This document shows, one piece after another, positions 43,615-51,110 of a stretch of DNA of 64,000 bases. The number at the start of each line of letters is the position of its first letter. Position 1 is the first letter of the stretch. The notes below the pieces were generated by a model. It worked only from the letters and a program-made list of their open reading frames with translations. It made no database searches and was not told where the DNA came from. Position numbers and translations under genes: made by a program. This stretch comes from Streptomyces sp. R21. GTDB lineage: Bacteria > Actinomycetota > Actinomycetes > Streptomycetales > Streptomycetaceae. Location: assembly GCF_041051975.1 (NCBI RefSeq), contig NZ_CP163435.1:1302001-1366000 (forward strand), in the 5' to 3' direction.

Positions 43615-43631
43615 CTCCCGATCAGTGGGAC
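43615..43631. promoter_or_regulatory. 17-bp palindromic operator (candidate IclR-type site 4)
   Basis: The reverse strand reads GTCCCACTGATCGGGAG, close to the 17083 site. It lies in the divergent promoter between the hydrolase and the extradiol dioxygenase. Confidence 0.5.
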
Positions 43632-43735
43632 GGCCCCGGCGGTGAGCGGGCCGGGCTGTCTAACGTCACGAAGGTACCGATACCGGGGGCCCGACGGGCC
43701 GCCCCGGACCTGACCAAATGTGAGGGGAGGGCCTG

Positions 43736-44608
43736 ATGGGTGTTCGCTCACTCGGGTACCTGCGTCTGGAGTCCAACGACCTCGAAAAGTGGAAGGCTTT
43801 CGGAGCCGACTTCCTCGGCCTGATGCCCGTCAAGGGCGGCGACTCGGAGTCGCTGTCCTTCCGGATGGACGACTATCCGGCCCGGATCGTGGTCTCTCCG
43901 GGCGCCCAGCCCACGATGACGGCGCTCGGCTTCGAGGTCCTCGACGAGCGGGAGCTGGCCGGTCTGGTCGCGGACGTCGAGAAGGCCGGGATCAAGGTGA
44001 CAGCCGGCACCGAGGCCGAGGCGGCGGAGCGGAAGGTCACGGGCTTCGTCAAGTTCAACGACCCGGGCGGCAACCCGGTCGAGTTGTTCTACGGCACGAC
44101 CCTCGACCACGTGCCGGTGCAGACCCCGCTGGTCTCGAAGTTCGTCACCGGCGACATGGGCTTCGGGCACGCCATCATCTCGGCCGAGGACGCGCGGGGC
44201 ACTTTCGACTTCTACGTCAACGTCCTCGGCTTCGTCGAGCGCAACACCATGCGCTCCCCCGGCGGCACGACCTGGTTCATGGGCTGCAACCCCCGCCACC
44301 ACACCCTCGGTGTCACGCCGATGCCTGGTCCCGGGCGGCTGCTGCACTTCATGGTCGAGGGCGCGACGCTGGACGACGTGGGGCGGGCCCTGGACCGGGC
44401 CGGCACGTACGAGGTGCCGATGATGCACTCGCTCGGCAAGCACACCAACGACCACATGGTGTCGTTCTACGTCTGGTCGCCGGAGAACTACGCCGTCGAG
44501 TTCGGCTGGAACGGCCTGAAGGTGCCCGAGCCGGTTCCCGTCTACGAGATCACGGACGGCGCGTTCTGGGGCCACCACTTCACGCCGCCGCCCCAGCCGG
44601 CCGGCTGA
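43736..44608 (+). CDS. Type I extradiol ring-cleavage dioxygenase
   Basis: The 290-residue protein has the two-domain vicinal-oxygen-chelate structure of BphC/HsaC-type enzymes. The C-terminal domain supplies the iron ligands H145 (MGFGHAII), H204 (RLLHFMVEG) and E255 (AVEFGWNG), with tyrosine and histidine residues nearby as in the family. It opens a catechol ring next to one hydroxyl with O2 and Fe(II), producing the substrate for the divergent C-C hydrolase. The length is typical (about 290-300). The strong GAGGGGAGGG ribosome site precedes the ATG at 43736. Which catechol it prefers cannot be told from sequence alone. Confidence 0.95.
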   Translation: MGVRSLGYLRLESNDLEKWKAFGADFLGLMPVKGGDSESLSFRMDDYPARIVVSPGAQPTMTALGFEVLDERELAGLVADVEKAGIKVTAGTEAEAAERKVTGFVKFNDPGGNPVELFYGTTLDHVPVQTPLVSKFVTGDMGFGHAIISAEDARGTFDFYVNVLGFVERNTMRSPGGTTWFMGCNPRHHTLGVTPMPGPGRLLHFMVEGATLDDVGRALDRAGTYEVPMMHSLGKHTNDHMVSFYVWSPENYAVEFGWNGLKVPEPVPVYEITDGAFWGHHFTPPPQPAG

Positions 44609-44625
44609 GCAAGCGGGGGAATTGC

Positions 44626-44656
44626 TGAGCCCCACGGCCTCGGACCGTGGGGCTCA
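44626..44656. terminator. Terminator between convergent dioxygenase and ferredoxin genes
   Basis: TGAGCCCCACGG (44626-44637) and CCGTGGGGCTCA (44645-44656) are perfect 12-bp arms with a 7-base loop. Confidence 0.85.
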
Positions 44657-44662
44657 GTCGTG

Positions 44663-44851
44663 TCACTCGACGGTGATCGCCCGTTCCGGGCAGGCCCGTT
44701 GACCGTCGCGGGCCGCCTCTTCGAGGCCTTCCGCAACCTCTCCGTCGAAGGGCAGCGCGTAGCCGTCGTCGTCCAGACGGAAGACTTCCGGTGCGGCAGC
44801 CGCGCACCGCGCGTGGCCGGAGCACATCGTCGTGTCAATGGTGATCTTCAT
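44663..44851 (-). CDS. Second P450-type ferredoxin
   Basis: The 62-residue acidic protein has CSGHARC at residues 10-16 and a single CP pair near the end (RACPERAITVE), the pattern of small ferredoxins that serve P450s. Its start overlaps the upstream dehydrogenase gene by 17 bases. No P450 gene is adjacent; the nearest unpaired one is at 56023-57264, whose own neighbours lack a ferredoxin. It could therefore serve that P450, or another monooxygenase, with reductase from 21363-22568. Confidence 0.9.
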   Translation of the reverse strand: MKITIDTTMCSGHARCAAAAPEVFRLDDDGYALPFDGEVAEGLEEAARDGQRACPERAITVE

Positions 44852-45677
44852 GCAACAGCTCCGTTTCCGAAGGTGAGGGGCGGCCGAGCCCTATCGGCCC
44901 ACTGCGGGCGGCGGTCAGCAGCGTCGACAGGTCGACACCCGTCTCCGCCGCGACGTCTCCGCAGGCCTCCACGTCCTTGCGCAGATACGGCGTGACCGTC
45001 GCGATGAAGGGCTGGGCCCCGCCCCGGGCGGTGATGTACCGGCCGGCCGTCGAACCGCCGCTGCTGACGGCGAGGGCGTCGAGCAGGGTGCTCTCCTCGA
45101 TGCCGAGAGCCTTCCCCGCTTCCACTCCGCCCAGCGTGAGTTGGGCGATCGCGGCGAACAGCAGATTGTTGAGGAGCTTCACGCGCAGGGCTGAGCCGCG
45201 CCCGCCCGTGGTGACCACGGGATCGGCGTAGGCGGCGACCACTTGGCGGGCCGTGTCGACGTGCCCGGGCTCGCCTCCCAGGTAGACCACCAGCCGGCCC
45301 GCACGCACGGCGTCGGCCGTTCCACTGAACGCCGCGTCCACGATCGCGGCCCGCCCCTCAGGTGAGTACGCGGCCAGGCGGTCGAGCGTGCCCGGTCTTC
45401 CGGTCGTGTGCGAGACGAGCACCGTGCGGGCGTCCATGGCCGCCACGACCTCGGGCAGAACGTCGAGCATCTGCGCGTCGCTGTAGAGGCAGCTGACGAC
45501 GACGTCGGAAGCGGCCACGTCGGCCGGCTCCGCCACGAGCTGCGCGGCCGAGAGCCGCGCGCGCACCTCCGCCCGTCGTGCGTACAGGCGCACCTGGTGA
45601 CCGGCCGCGAGCAGCCGCTCGACCATGGGTTCGCCGATCTGCCCGGCGCCGAGGAACCCGACCGTCGGCATTGTCAT
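44835..45677 (-). CDS. NAD(P)-dependent beta-hydroxyacid dehydrogenase (3-hydroxyisobutyrate dehydrogenase family)
   Basis: The 280-residue protein has the N-terminal Rossmann motif VGFLGAGQIGEPMVERLL, the substrate-binding DAAFSGTADAVRAG (the family DAPVSGG position), and the catalytic lysine in LRVKLLNNLLFAA. Family members oxidise 3-hydroxyacids such as 3-hydroxyisobutyrate or reduce related aldehydes. Substitution of the usual PVSGG by AFSGT suggests a changed substrate. It lies between the mycofactocin-type SDR (14-base gap) and the ferredoxin in a five-gene leftward operon. The ATG at 45677 follows GGGGAGGG. Confidence 0.83.
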   Translation of the reverse strand: MTMPTVGFLGAGQIGEPMVERLLAAGHQVRLYARRAEVRARLSAAQLVAEPADVAASDVVVSCLYSDAQMLDVLPEVVAAMDARTVLVSHTTGRPGTLDRLAAYSPEGRAAIVDAAFSGTADAVRAGRLVVYLGGEPGHVDTARQVVAAYADPVVTTGGRGSALRVKLLNNLLFAAIAQLTLGGVEAGKALGIEESTLLDALAVSSGGSTAGRYITARGGAQPFIATVTPYLRKDVEACGDVAAETGVDLSTLLTAARSGPIGLGRPSPSETELLHEDHH

Positions 45678-45691
45678 GCGCCCTCCCCGGC

Positions 45692-46504
45692 CTACGGCTT
45701 GTTGGTCGACCCCGCGTCGACGGTGAACTGAAGTCCCGTGACGTACCGTGCCTCGTCCGAGGCCAGGAACAGGACGGCGTTCGACACGTCCCGCGGCTCG
45801 ACGTAGGGGGCGAGCGGGTTCATCGCGGCGAGGCCGAACAGCGGTTCGCGCGCGGCGAGTTCCTCGATGGGCACGCCGACGGTGATGCCCGTGTCGCTGA
45901 CGCCGGTGGGGTGGACGGTGTTCACCCGGATGCGGTGCGGGGCGAGTTCGTTGGACAGTGCCTTCATCAGGCCCACCACTCCGTGTTTGGCGGCCACGTA
46001 GTGGGCGTACGGCACATGGCCGCGGATGCCGGCGGCCGAGCTGGTGATGACGATCGAGCCGCCCTTACCCGCCTCGATCATCCAGGGGATCGCGGCCCGC
46101 GCGCTGTTCCAGGCGCCCTTCAGGTTGACGTCGACGACGACGTCCCAGGCGTCCTCGGACAGTTCCCAGGCGGCACCGATGCTCATGACACCGGCGTTGG
46201 CGAGGACGATGTCGAGCCGCTCGAACTCCTCGCGTGCCGCGTCGACGGCGGCGCGCATCTCGGCGATCGAACGGACGTCGGCCTGGACGGCGACGCACCG
46301 CCGACCGGTCTTCCTGACCAACTCCGCTGTCTCTTCGAGCTGTTCGCTCGTCGCCAGCGAGTACGGCAGCTCGTCGCTGATGTCGTGGCAGACGTCGGTG
46401 ACGACGACGTCCGCGCCCTCCTCGGCCAGCCGTACGGCATGCGAGCGGCCCTGCCCCCGTGCCGCTCCGGTGATGAGCGCGACCTTGCCCTCCACACGTC
46501 CCAT
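45692..46504 (-). CDS. Mycofactocin-coupled SDR oxidoreductase A
   Basis: The 270-residue short-chain dehydrogenase begins GKVALITGAARGQGRSHAVR followed by LAEEGADVV, and contains LANAGVMSIG and VITSSAAGIRGHVPYAHYVAAKHG. The ARGQGRSHA opening is the hallmark of the subfamily with non-exchangeable NAD that is recycled through the peptide-derived redox carrier mycofactocin (established for the family). Mycofactocin biosynthesis genes are not in this window. Such enzymes oxidise alcohols in actinobacterial alcohol and sterol metabolism. A related SDR (48057-48920) is encoded divergently nearby. Confidence 0.83.
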   Translation of the reverse strand: MGRVEGKVALITGAARGQGRSHAVRLAEEGADVVVTDVCHDISDELPYSLATSEQLEETAELVRKTGRRCVAVQADVRSIAEMRAAVDAAREEFERLDIVLANAGVMSIGAAWELSEDAWDVVVDVNLKGAWNSARAAIPWMIEAGKGGSIVITSSAAGIRGHVPYAHYVAAKHGVVGLMKALSNELAPHRIRVNTVHPTGVSDTGITVGVPIEELAAREPLFGLAAMNPLAPYVEPRDVSNAVLFLASDEARYVTGLQFTVDAGSTNKP

Positions 46505-46511
46505 GCCCGCC

Positions 46512-46739
46512 TCAGCCCTTCTTCGAGTGGTCGATCAGGTCCTCGGCGGCCTCCCGCAGGGCGCGCAACCGGGACTGCAGGAGCTCACGTTCGGCCGCGT
46601 CGGACTCGCCCTCGCCGAGTTCGGCCAGGCGTACGTCCGTGTCGGCGATCTCGGTGAGGAGACGGCCGTGGGCCTCCTCGCGAGTGAGCAGGTCGAGGTC
46701 GGTCCAGTCGGAGCGCTCGGACTCCGGGAGGCGGCTCAT
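46512..46739 (-). CDS. Small acidic helical protein of unknown function
   Basis: The 75-residue protein is acidic and highly helical, with heptad-like leucines (LLTREEAHGRLLTEIADTDV, LLQSRLRALREAAEDLI), suggesting a short coiled coil. It starts within the last codons of the amidohydrolase gene (4-base overlap) and stops 7 bases before the SDR start, so it is translationally coupled and probably made with the amidohydrolase. It may be an accessory subunit of that enzyme; I do not recognise a family. Confidence 0.7.
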   Translation of the reverse strand: MSRLPESERSDWTDLDLLTREEAHGRLLTEIADTDVRLAELGEGESDAAERELLQSRLRALREAAEDLIDHSKKG

Positions 46740-47881
46740 GCGGGGAGGTTGTAGAGGCGGCGGGTGTTCAGCTCCACGATCTGGTGGACCTCGTCGTCGG
46801 GCACGTCGGCGAGGACCTCGGCGGCGTAGGCGCGGCTCTTGGGCCAGTAGGAGTCGGAGTGCGGGTAGTCGCACTCCCAGGTGATCTTGTCGATGCCGAC
46901 GTGGTGGCGGTTCTCGACGCCGAAGCGGTCGTCGATGAAGCAGCCGTGGAAGTGCTTGTGGAACAGCTCCGAGGGCCGCACGCTCTGGTTGACGTTCTGG
47001 TAGAAGCGGTGCCGCTCCCAGGTGCCGTCGCTGCGCTCCAGCAGATAGGGGATCCAGCCGATGCCGCCCTCGGACAGGCCTATCTTCAGCTTGGGGTGCT
47101 TGTGCAGCACCGGGGAGAAGAGCAGGTCGGCGGTGGCGTACATGGCGTTGCAGCCGAACAGGGCGATCGTCACGGCGAACGGGGCCTCGTCGGCCGTCTT
47201 CGGTGCCCGGCCCGAGGTGCCGAAGTGCAGGCACAGGGGCAGGTCGGTCTCCTCGGCCGCTGAGAACAGCGGGTCCCAGTAGTCGGTATGGAAGGACGGC
47301 AGGCCGCGCGGCGCCGGGTTCTCGGGGAAGGAGATCGCCTTGGCGCCCTTGGCGGCGGTCCGGTGGATCTCGGCGACACAGGCGTCGACGTCCCACAACG
47401 GCATGATGGCCAGGGGGATGAGCCGGCCCGGCGCGGTGGGGCACCACTCGTCCAGCACGAAGTCGTTCCAGGCCTGGACGCACAGGAGCGCGAGCTCCCG
47501 GTCCTTGCCGTCCAGGAACACGTGGCCCGAGAACCCCGGGAACGACGGGAAGCACAGGGCGCCCCACACCCCGTCCAGGTCCATGTCGCGGATCCGGGCC
47601 TTCGGGTCGTAGCAGCCCGGGATCATCTCGTCGTAGCGCGTCGGTTCGAGGCCGAACTCCTCGGGACTCTTGCCCGCTACGGCGTTCAGGCCGATGTAGG
47701 GGTAGACCCGGTCCTCGTAGACCCACACCTCGGCAGGCGCCTGTCCCTCTCCCCTCGGCTTCTCCACGATGCGCGGACCCGCCTCCCGGAACCTCGCCGG
47801 CAGTCGGTCCGACCACAGGTGCGGCGGCTCGATCAGATGGTCGTCGGTCGACAGCAACTTCATCCACGGCTGCAACGGCAC
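46736..47881 (-). CDS. Amidohydrolase-2 family metal-dependent hydrolase or decarboxylase
   Basis: The 381-residue TIM-barrel protein matches the amidohydrolase_2 family, which includes ACMSD-type decarboxylases. It shows STDDHLIEPPHLWSDR (the DxH metal motif in variant form), a histidine in PLCLHFGTSG, GLSEGGIGWIPYLLERSD, and the late acidic site WECDYPHSDSYWP. Members act on aromatic or oxo-carboxylates by hydrolysis or non-oxidative decarboxylation. It heads a five-gene operon with a helical protein, a mycofactocin-type SDR, a hydroxyacid dehydrogenase and a ferredoxin. I chose the GTG at 47881 with GGGAG upstream; the frame is open back to 48010 but that passes through the operator. Confidence 0.8.
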   Translation of the reverse strand: MPLQPWMKLLSTDDHLIEPPHLWSDRLPARFREAGPRIVEKPRGEGQAPAEVWVYEDRVYPYIGLNAVAGKSPEEFGLEPTRYDEMIPGCYDPKARIRDMDLDGVWGALCFPSFPGFSGHVFLDGKDRELALLCVQAWNDFVLDEWCPTAPGRLIPLAIMPLWDVDACVAEIHRTAAKGAKAISFPENPAPRGLPSFHTDYWDPLFSAAEETDLPLCLHFGTSGRAPKTADEAPFAVTIALFGCNAMYATADLLFSPVLHKHPKLKIGLSEGGIGWIPYLLERSDGTWERHRFYQNVNQSVRPSELFHKHFHGCFIDDRFGVENRHHVGIDKITWECDYPHSDSYWPKSRAYAAEVLADVPDDEVHQIVELNTRRLYNLPA

Positions 47882-47941
47882 TTTGCGCTCCCTCGGTCTC
47901 GCAGACTCTCTAGCACCGGGCACATTGTGTGCACTGAACAG

Positions 47942-47958
47942 GTCCCACTCAGCGGAAG
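47942..47958. promoter_or_regulatory. 17-bp palindromic operator (candidate IclR-type site 5)
   Basis: GTCCCACTCAGCGGAAG (reverse CTTCCGCTGAGTGGGAC) lies between the divergent amidohydrolase and SDR B genes and matches the 8276 palindrome in most positions. Confidence 0.55.
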
Positions 47959-48056
47959 CGATCACCAATATCCCGCCTGATGCGGCGATGATCGAGACGC
48001 TCAGGCTCACTACACCAGCATTCAGGCTACTCTTTTATTCGACGGAAGGAGACCCC

Positions 48057-48920
48057 ATGGGTCGAGTGCAGGACAAGGTCGTCTTCATCACCGGGGCCGC
48101 GCGAGGCCAGGGCCGGGCCCAGGCGATCCGGCTCGCCACGGAGGGCGCCGACATCATCGCCGTGGACCTCTGCGAGGACATCGCCACCAACGGCTACCCG
48201 CTGGCCACCGCCGAGGACCTGGAGGAGACGGTCCGGCAGGTCGAGAAGCTCGGCCGGCGCATCGTCGCCCGCAAGGCCGATGTGCGCGAACCGGCGGCAC
48301 TCAAGACGGCCGTGGCCGAGGGGGTGGCCGAGCTGGGACGGCTCGACGCGGTCGTGGCCCAGGCCGGCATCTGCCCGATCGGGGCCGGGAAGAGCGCCCA
48401 GGCCTTCCTGGACGCCGTCACGGTCGACTTCAACGGCGTCGTGCACGCGGTCGACGCCGCTCTGCCCCATCTGCCCGACGGCGCCTCGATCGTGGCGACC
48501 GGGTCGATCGCCGGACTGATACCGGCGACCACGGACAACCCTGCCAACGGGCCCGGCGGGCTGGGCTATTCGTTTGCCAAGCGCCAAGTGGCGTCTTTCG
48601 TCCATGACTTGGCTACGGTCCTCACGTCCCGGCAGATCAGGGTCAACGCGCTCCACCCCACCAACGTCAACACGGACATGCTCAACAGCGACGTCATGTA
48701 TCGCACGTTCCGGCCCGACCTGGAGAACCCCACCCGCGAGGACGCACTGTCCTCCTTCCCGGCGACGACCGGGTTCGGCATCCCCTACGTCGAGCCGGAG
48801 GACATCGCCGACATGGTGCTCTTCCTGGTGTCGGACGAGTCGAAGTACGTCACCGGCATGCAGATGCGCGTGGACGCCGGCGGTTACGTCAAGCGGCGTC
48901 CCCAACTCCCCACGTTCTGA
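48057..48920 (+). CDS. Mycofactocin-coupled SDR oxidoreductase B
   Basis: The 287-residue protein begins DKVVFITGAARGQGRAQAIR followed by LATEGADIIAVDLCED, again the mycofactocin-dependent SDR signature, and has VAQAGICPIG, SIVATGSIAGLIPAT and YSFAKRQV at the active site. It carries the insertion NPANGPGGLG before the catalytic tyrosine, seen in carveol-dehydrogenase-like members. It may oxidise a cyclic secondary alcohol. It is transcribed away from the amidohydrolase operon under a shared 17-bp operator; the ATG at 48057 follows GGAAGGAG. Confidence 0.85.
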   Translation: MGRVQDKVVFITGAARGQGRAQAIRLATEGADIIAVDLCEDIATNGYPLATAEDLEETVRQVEKLGRRIVARKADVREPAALKTAVAEGVAELGRLDAVVAQAGICPIGAGKSAQAFLDAVTVDFNGVVHAVDAALPHLPDGASIVATGSIAGLIPATTDNPANGPGGLGYSFAKRQVASFVHDLATVLTSRQIRVNALHPTNVNTDMLNSDVMYRTFRPDLENPTREDALSSFPATTGFGIPYVEPEDIADMVLFLVSDESKYVTGMQMRVDAGGYVKRRPQLPTF

Positions 48921-48927
48921 GCGGAGT

Positions 48928-49911
48928 TCACGCTCCCGCGGTCATGTCGACGACCACCTTGCCGGTGGTGCGCCGTTCCGCCACGTCCGTCAGGGCGGAC
49001 GCCACCTCGGCGAGGGGGTGGACGCGGGAGACGAGCGGGCGCATCCCGTCCCGGACCATCCGGGCGAGCGCCCGGTCGCCGGCGGCCACCGCGTCCGGGG
49101 CGTACTGGCGCAGCATGCGGATCTCGAAGCCCCGTACGACCGCCTCCTTGAGCAGGACCAGGTTGAGCGGGATCCGGGGGATCTTCCCGTCGGCGTACCC
49201 CACCGTGATGAACCGGCCGCCCCGGCGCAGCGCGCGCAGGGCGGCCTCCGCGTGGTCGCCGCCCACGGGGTCGACGACGAGGTGCGCGCCCTCGCCGCCG
49301 GTCAGCTCGCGGACGCGTGTCTTGAGGTCCTCGTGGACGTAGTCCACACCGGCCTCCGCGCCGAGTTTGCGGGCGACCGCGAGCCGTTCCTGGCTCGATG
49401 CCGCCGCCACGACGCGCATCCCGAGGCGGGTCGCGATGTCGACGGCCGCGGAGCCGACTCCACCGGCGGCCCCGAGCACGGCCGCCCACTCCCCCTCGAC
49501 GCCCTGCCCGATGGTCACCAGCGAGTGGTAGGCAGTCGCGTACGTCACGTGGAAGGCGGCGGCGTGGATCATGTCGAGCCCGTCGGGGACGGGACGCAGT
49601 CCCGTGACCGGCACCACGACCTGCTCGGCGAACGCGCCCGTCATGACCGCCCCGGCCACCGGAGAGCCGACCGGGGGCCCGGTCACGCCGGGGCCCAGCG
49701 CGACCACGACTCCGGCGAACTCGCTGCCCGGGGTGAACGGCAGCGGGGCGGGGACCTGGTAGCGGTTCGAGACGAGCAGGACGTCCGGGAAGTTGACCGC
49801 GGCGGCGTGCACGCGGACCAGGACCTCGCCCGGGCCGGGTGCGGGGGCGTCCAGTTCGACGACCTCCAGACCGTTCGGAGGCCCGTACTCGGTGCAGCGT
49901 GCGGCTCTCAT
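48928..49911 (-). CDS. Quinone oxidoreductase-like MDR (NADPH:enone reductase)
   Basis: The 327-residue zinc-free medium-chain reductase has VNFPDVLLVSNRYQVPAPLP, PGSEFAGVVVALGPGV, the NADPH fold AAVLGAAGGVGSAAVDIA, and AGVDYVHEDLKTRVRELTGG. It matches the quinone oxidoreductase / acryloyl-CoA reductase-like group that reduces activated double bonds with NADPH. Its start overlaps the stop of the upstream acyl-CoA dehydrogenase gene by 4 bases, so it ends a four-gene leftward operon (two acyl-CoA dehydrogenases, SDR, reductase). It stops only 7 bases from the convergent SDR B gene. Confidence 0.87.
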   Translation of the reverse strand: MRAARCTEYGPPNGLEVVELDAPAPGPGEVLVRVHAAAVNFPDVLLVSNRYQVPAPLPFTPGSEFAGVVVALGPGVTGPPVGSPVAGAVMTGAFAEQVVVPVTGLRPVPDGLDMIHAAAFHVTYATAYHSLVTIGQGVEGEWAAVLGAAGGVGSAAVDIATRLGMRVVAAASSQERLAVARKLGAEAGVDYVHEDLKTRVRELTGGEGAHLVVDPVGGDHAEAALRALRRGGRFITVGYADGKIPRIPLNLVLLKEAVVRGFEIRMLRQYAPDAVAAGDRALARMVRDGMRPLVSRVHPLAEVASALTDVAERRTTGKVVVDMTAGA

Positions 49912-51110
49912 CGCGCCCTTCCGGTGGTCGGCATCGCCGGGTCCCTGGGCAGGCCCAGTACCTGCTCGGCGATGGTGTTGCGCTGGATCTCGGCGGTGCC
50001 CGCGCCGATCGTCGAGGCCCGGGTGCGCAGGAAGCCCCACACCCAGCGGCCGCGCTGCACGGCGTGCGGATCGCGACGGCCGAGGATGCCGTAGGAACCC
50101 AGCAACTCCAGGGCGAACTCGTGCAGTTCCTGCTCGAAGGTCACGATGAAGAGCCGTGACGTCGAGGAGGCCGGTCCCGGCTCGCCCTTCGCCATGATGT
50201 CGGCGATGGTCCGCATCCCGGTGAGCCGCATGATCGTCACGCGGATCTCGAAGTCCGCCAGCCGGTCGCGGACCAGGGGGTCGGCGGTCGCCCCGCGTTC
50301 GTGCGCCAGCTCGACCAACTCGTCGAGGACGCGCCGGTACAGGGCCGCCTGGTTCATCGCTCCGGCGGCGCGTTCGTGGCCGAGGCTCGTGCGGACCAGG
50401 GGCCAGCCGCCGTTCTCGGGGCCGATCCGGTCGGCGACCGGCACGCGTACGTCGTCGAAGAAGATCTCGCAGAAGTGGGCGTCGCCGGTGAGGTCCCGCA
50501 GCGGGCGGACGGTCACTCCGGGGGCGTGGGCGTCGATCAGGAGGTAACTGATGCCGTCCTGCCGGGAGTCGGGCGGTCCGGTGCGGACGAGGGTGAAGAG
50601 GACGTCGGCGATGTCGGCCGAACTGTTCCACACCTTCTGCCCGTTGACGACGTACTCCGCGCCTTCGCGGCGTGCCGTGGTGCGCAGCGCGGGGAGGTCC
50701 GAGCCCGCCTCCGGTTCCGAGTAGCCCTGGGCCCACACCGAGTCGCCGCGCAGCATGGGGCGCAGGTGGCGCTCCTTCTGCTCCGGCGTGCCGTACTTGA
50801 TGAGGGTGGGGGCGGCGATGCCCAGTCCGGTGCCCAGGGGGCCGGGGACGCGGGCTCGCGCGTACTCCTCCTGGTAGCTCACCTGGCGGGCGAAGGACAG
50901 GTCCATGCCGCCGTACTCACGCGGCCAGCTCGGGCCGGCGTAACCGGCGTCGTACAGCGTGGCCAGCCATTTCTTCTGCCACGCGAGGCGCTCGGCGGGA
51001 TCCTTGGGGCGACGGCCGGGGTGCTGCTCCGTCAGGAAGGCGCGCAGGCGGGCGCGGAACTGCTCGTCGGTCTCGGCCTCTGTCATCTCTGAGGTCATCG
51101 CCGATGTCAT
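49908..51110 (-). CDS. Acyl-CoA dehydrogenase 2 (FadE-type, alternative catalytic base)
   Basis: The 400-residue protein has WPREYGGMDLS, GYSEPEAGSDLPALRT, QKVWNSSADIADV, and the C-terminal STIGAGTAEIQRNTIAE, where the glutamate of the usual YEGTxEIQ is alanine. A glutamate in SLGHERAAGA lies where isovaleryl-CoA and long-chain enzymes have theirs. This pattern is common in actinobacterial FadE proteins that act on steroid or bulky acyl-CoAs, often as heteromers. Its operon partner acyl-CoA dehydrogenase 3 could be the other subunit. The start has several nearby ATGs; the first overlaps the SDR stop by 4 bases. Confidence 0.88.
   Translation of the reverse strand: MTSAMTSEMTEAETDEQFRARLRAFLTEQHPGRRPKDPAERLAWQKKWLATLYDAGYAGPSWPREYGGMDLSFARQVSYQEEYARARVPGPLGTGLGIAAPTLIKYGTPEQKERHLRPMLRGDSVWAQGYSEPEAGSDLPALRTTARREGAEYVVNGQKVWNSSADIADVLFTLVRTGPPDSRQDGISYLLIDAHAPGVTVRPLRDLTGDAHFCEIFFDDVRVPVADRIGPENGGWPLVRTSLGHERAAGAMNQAALYRRVLDELVELAHERGATADPLVRDRLADFEIRVTIMRLTGMRTIADIMAKGEPGPASSTSRLFIVTFEQELHEFALELLGSYGILGRRDPHAVQRGRWVWGFLRTRASTIGAGTAEIQRNTIAEQVLGLPRDPAMPTTGRAR

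Noticed and set aside
43736..44608. Glyoxalase or fosfomycin-resistance protein for the 290-residue VOC protein
   Set aside because: The two-domain length, the H145/H204/E255 spacing and the adjacent C-C hydrolase fit extradiol dioxygenases much better.
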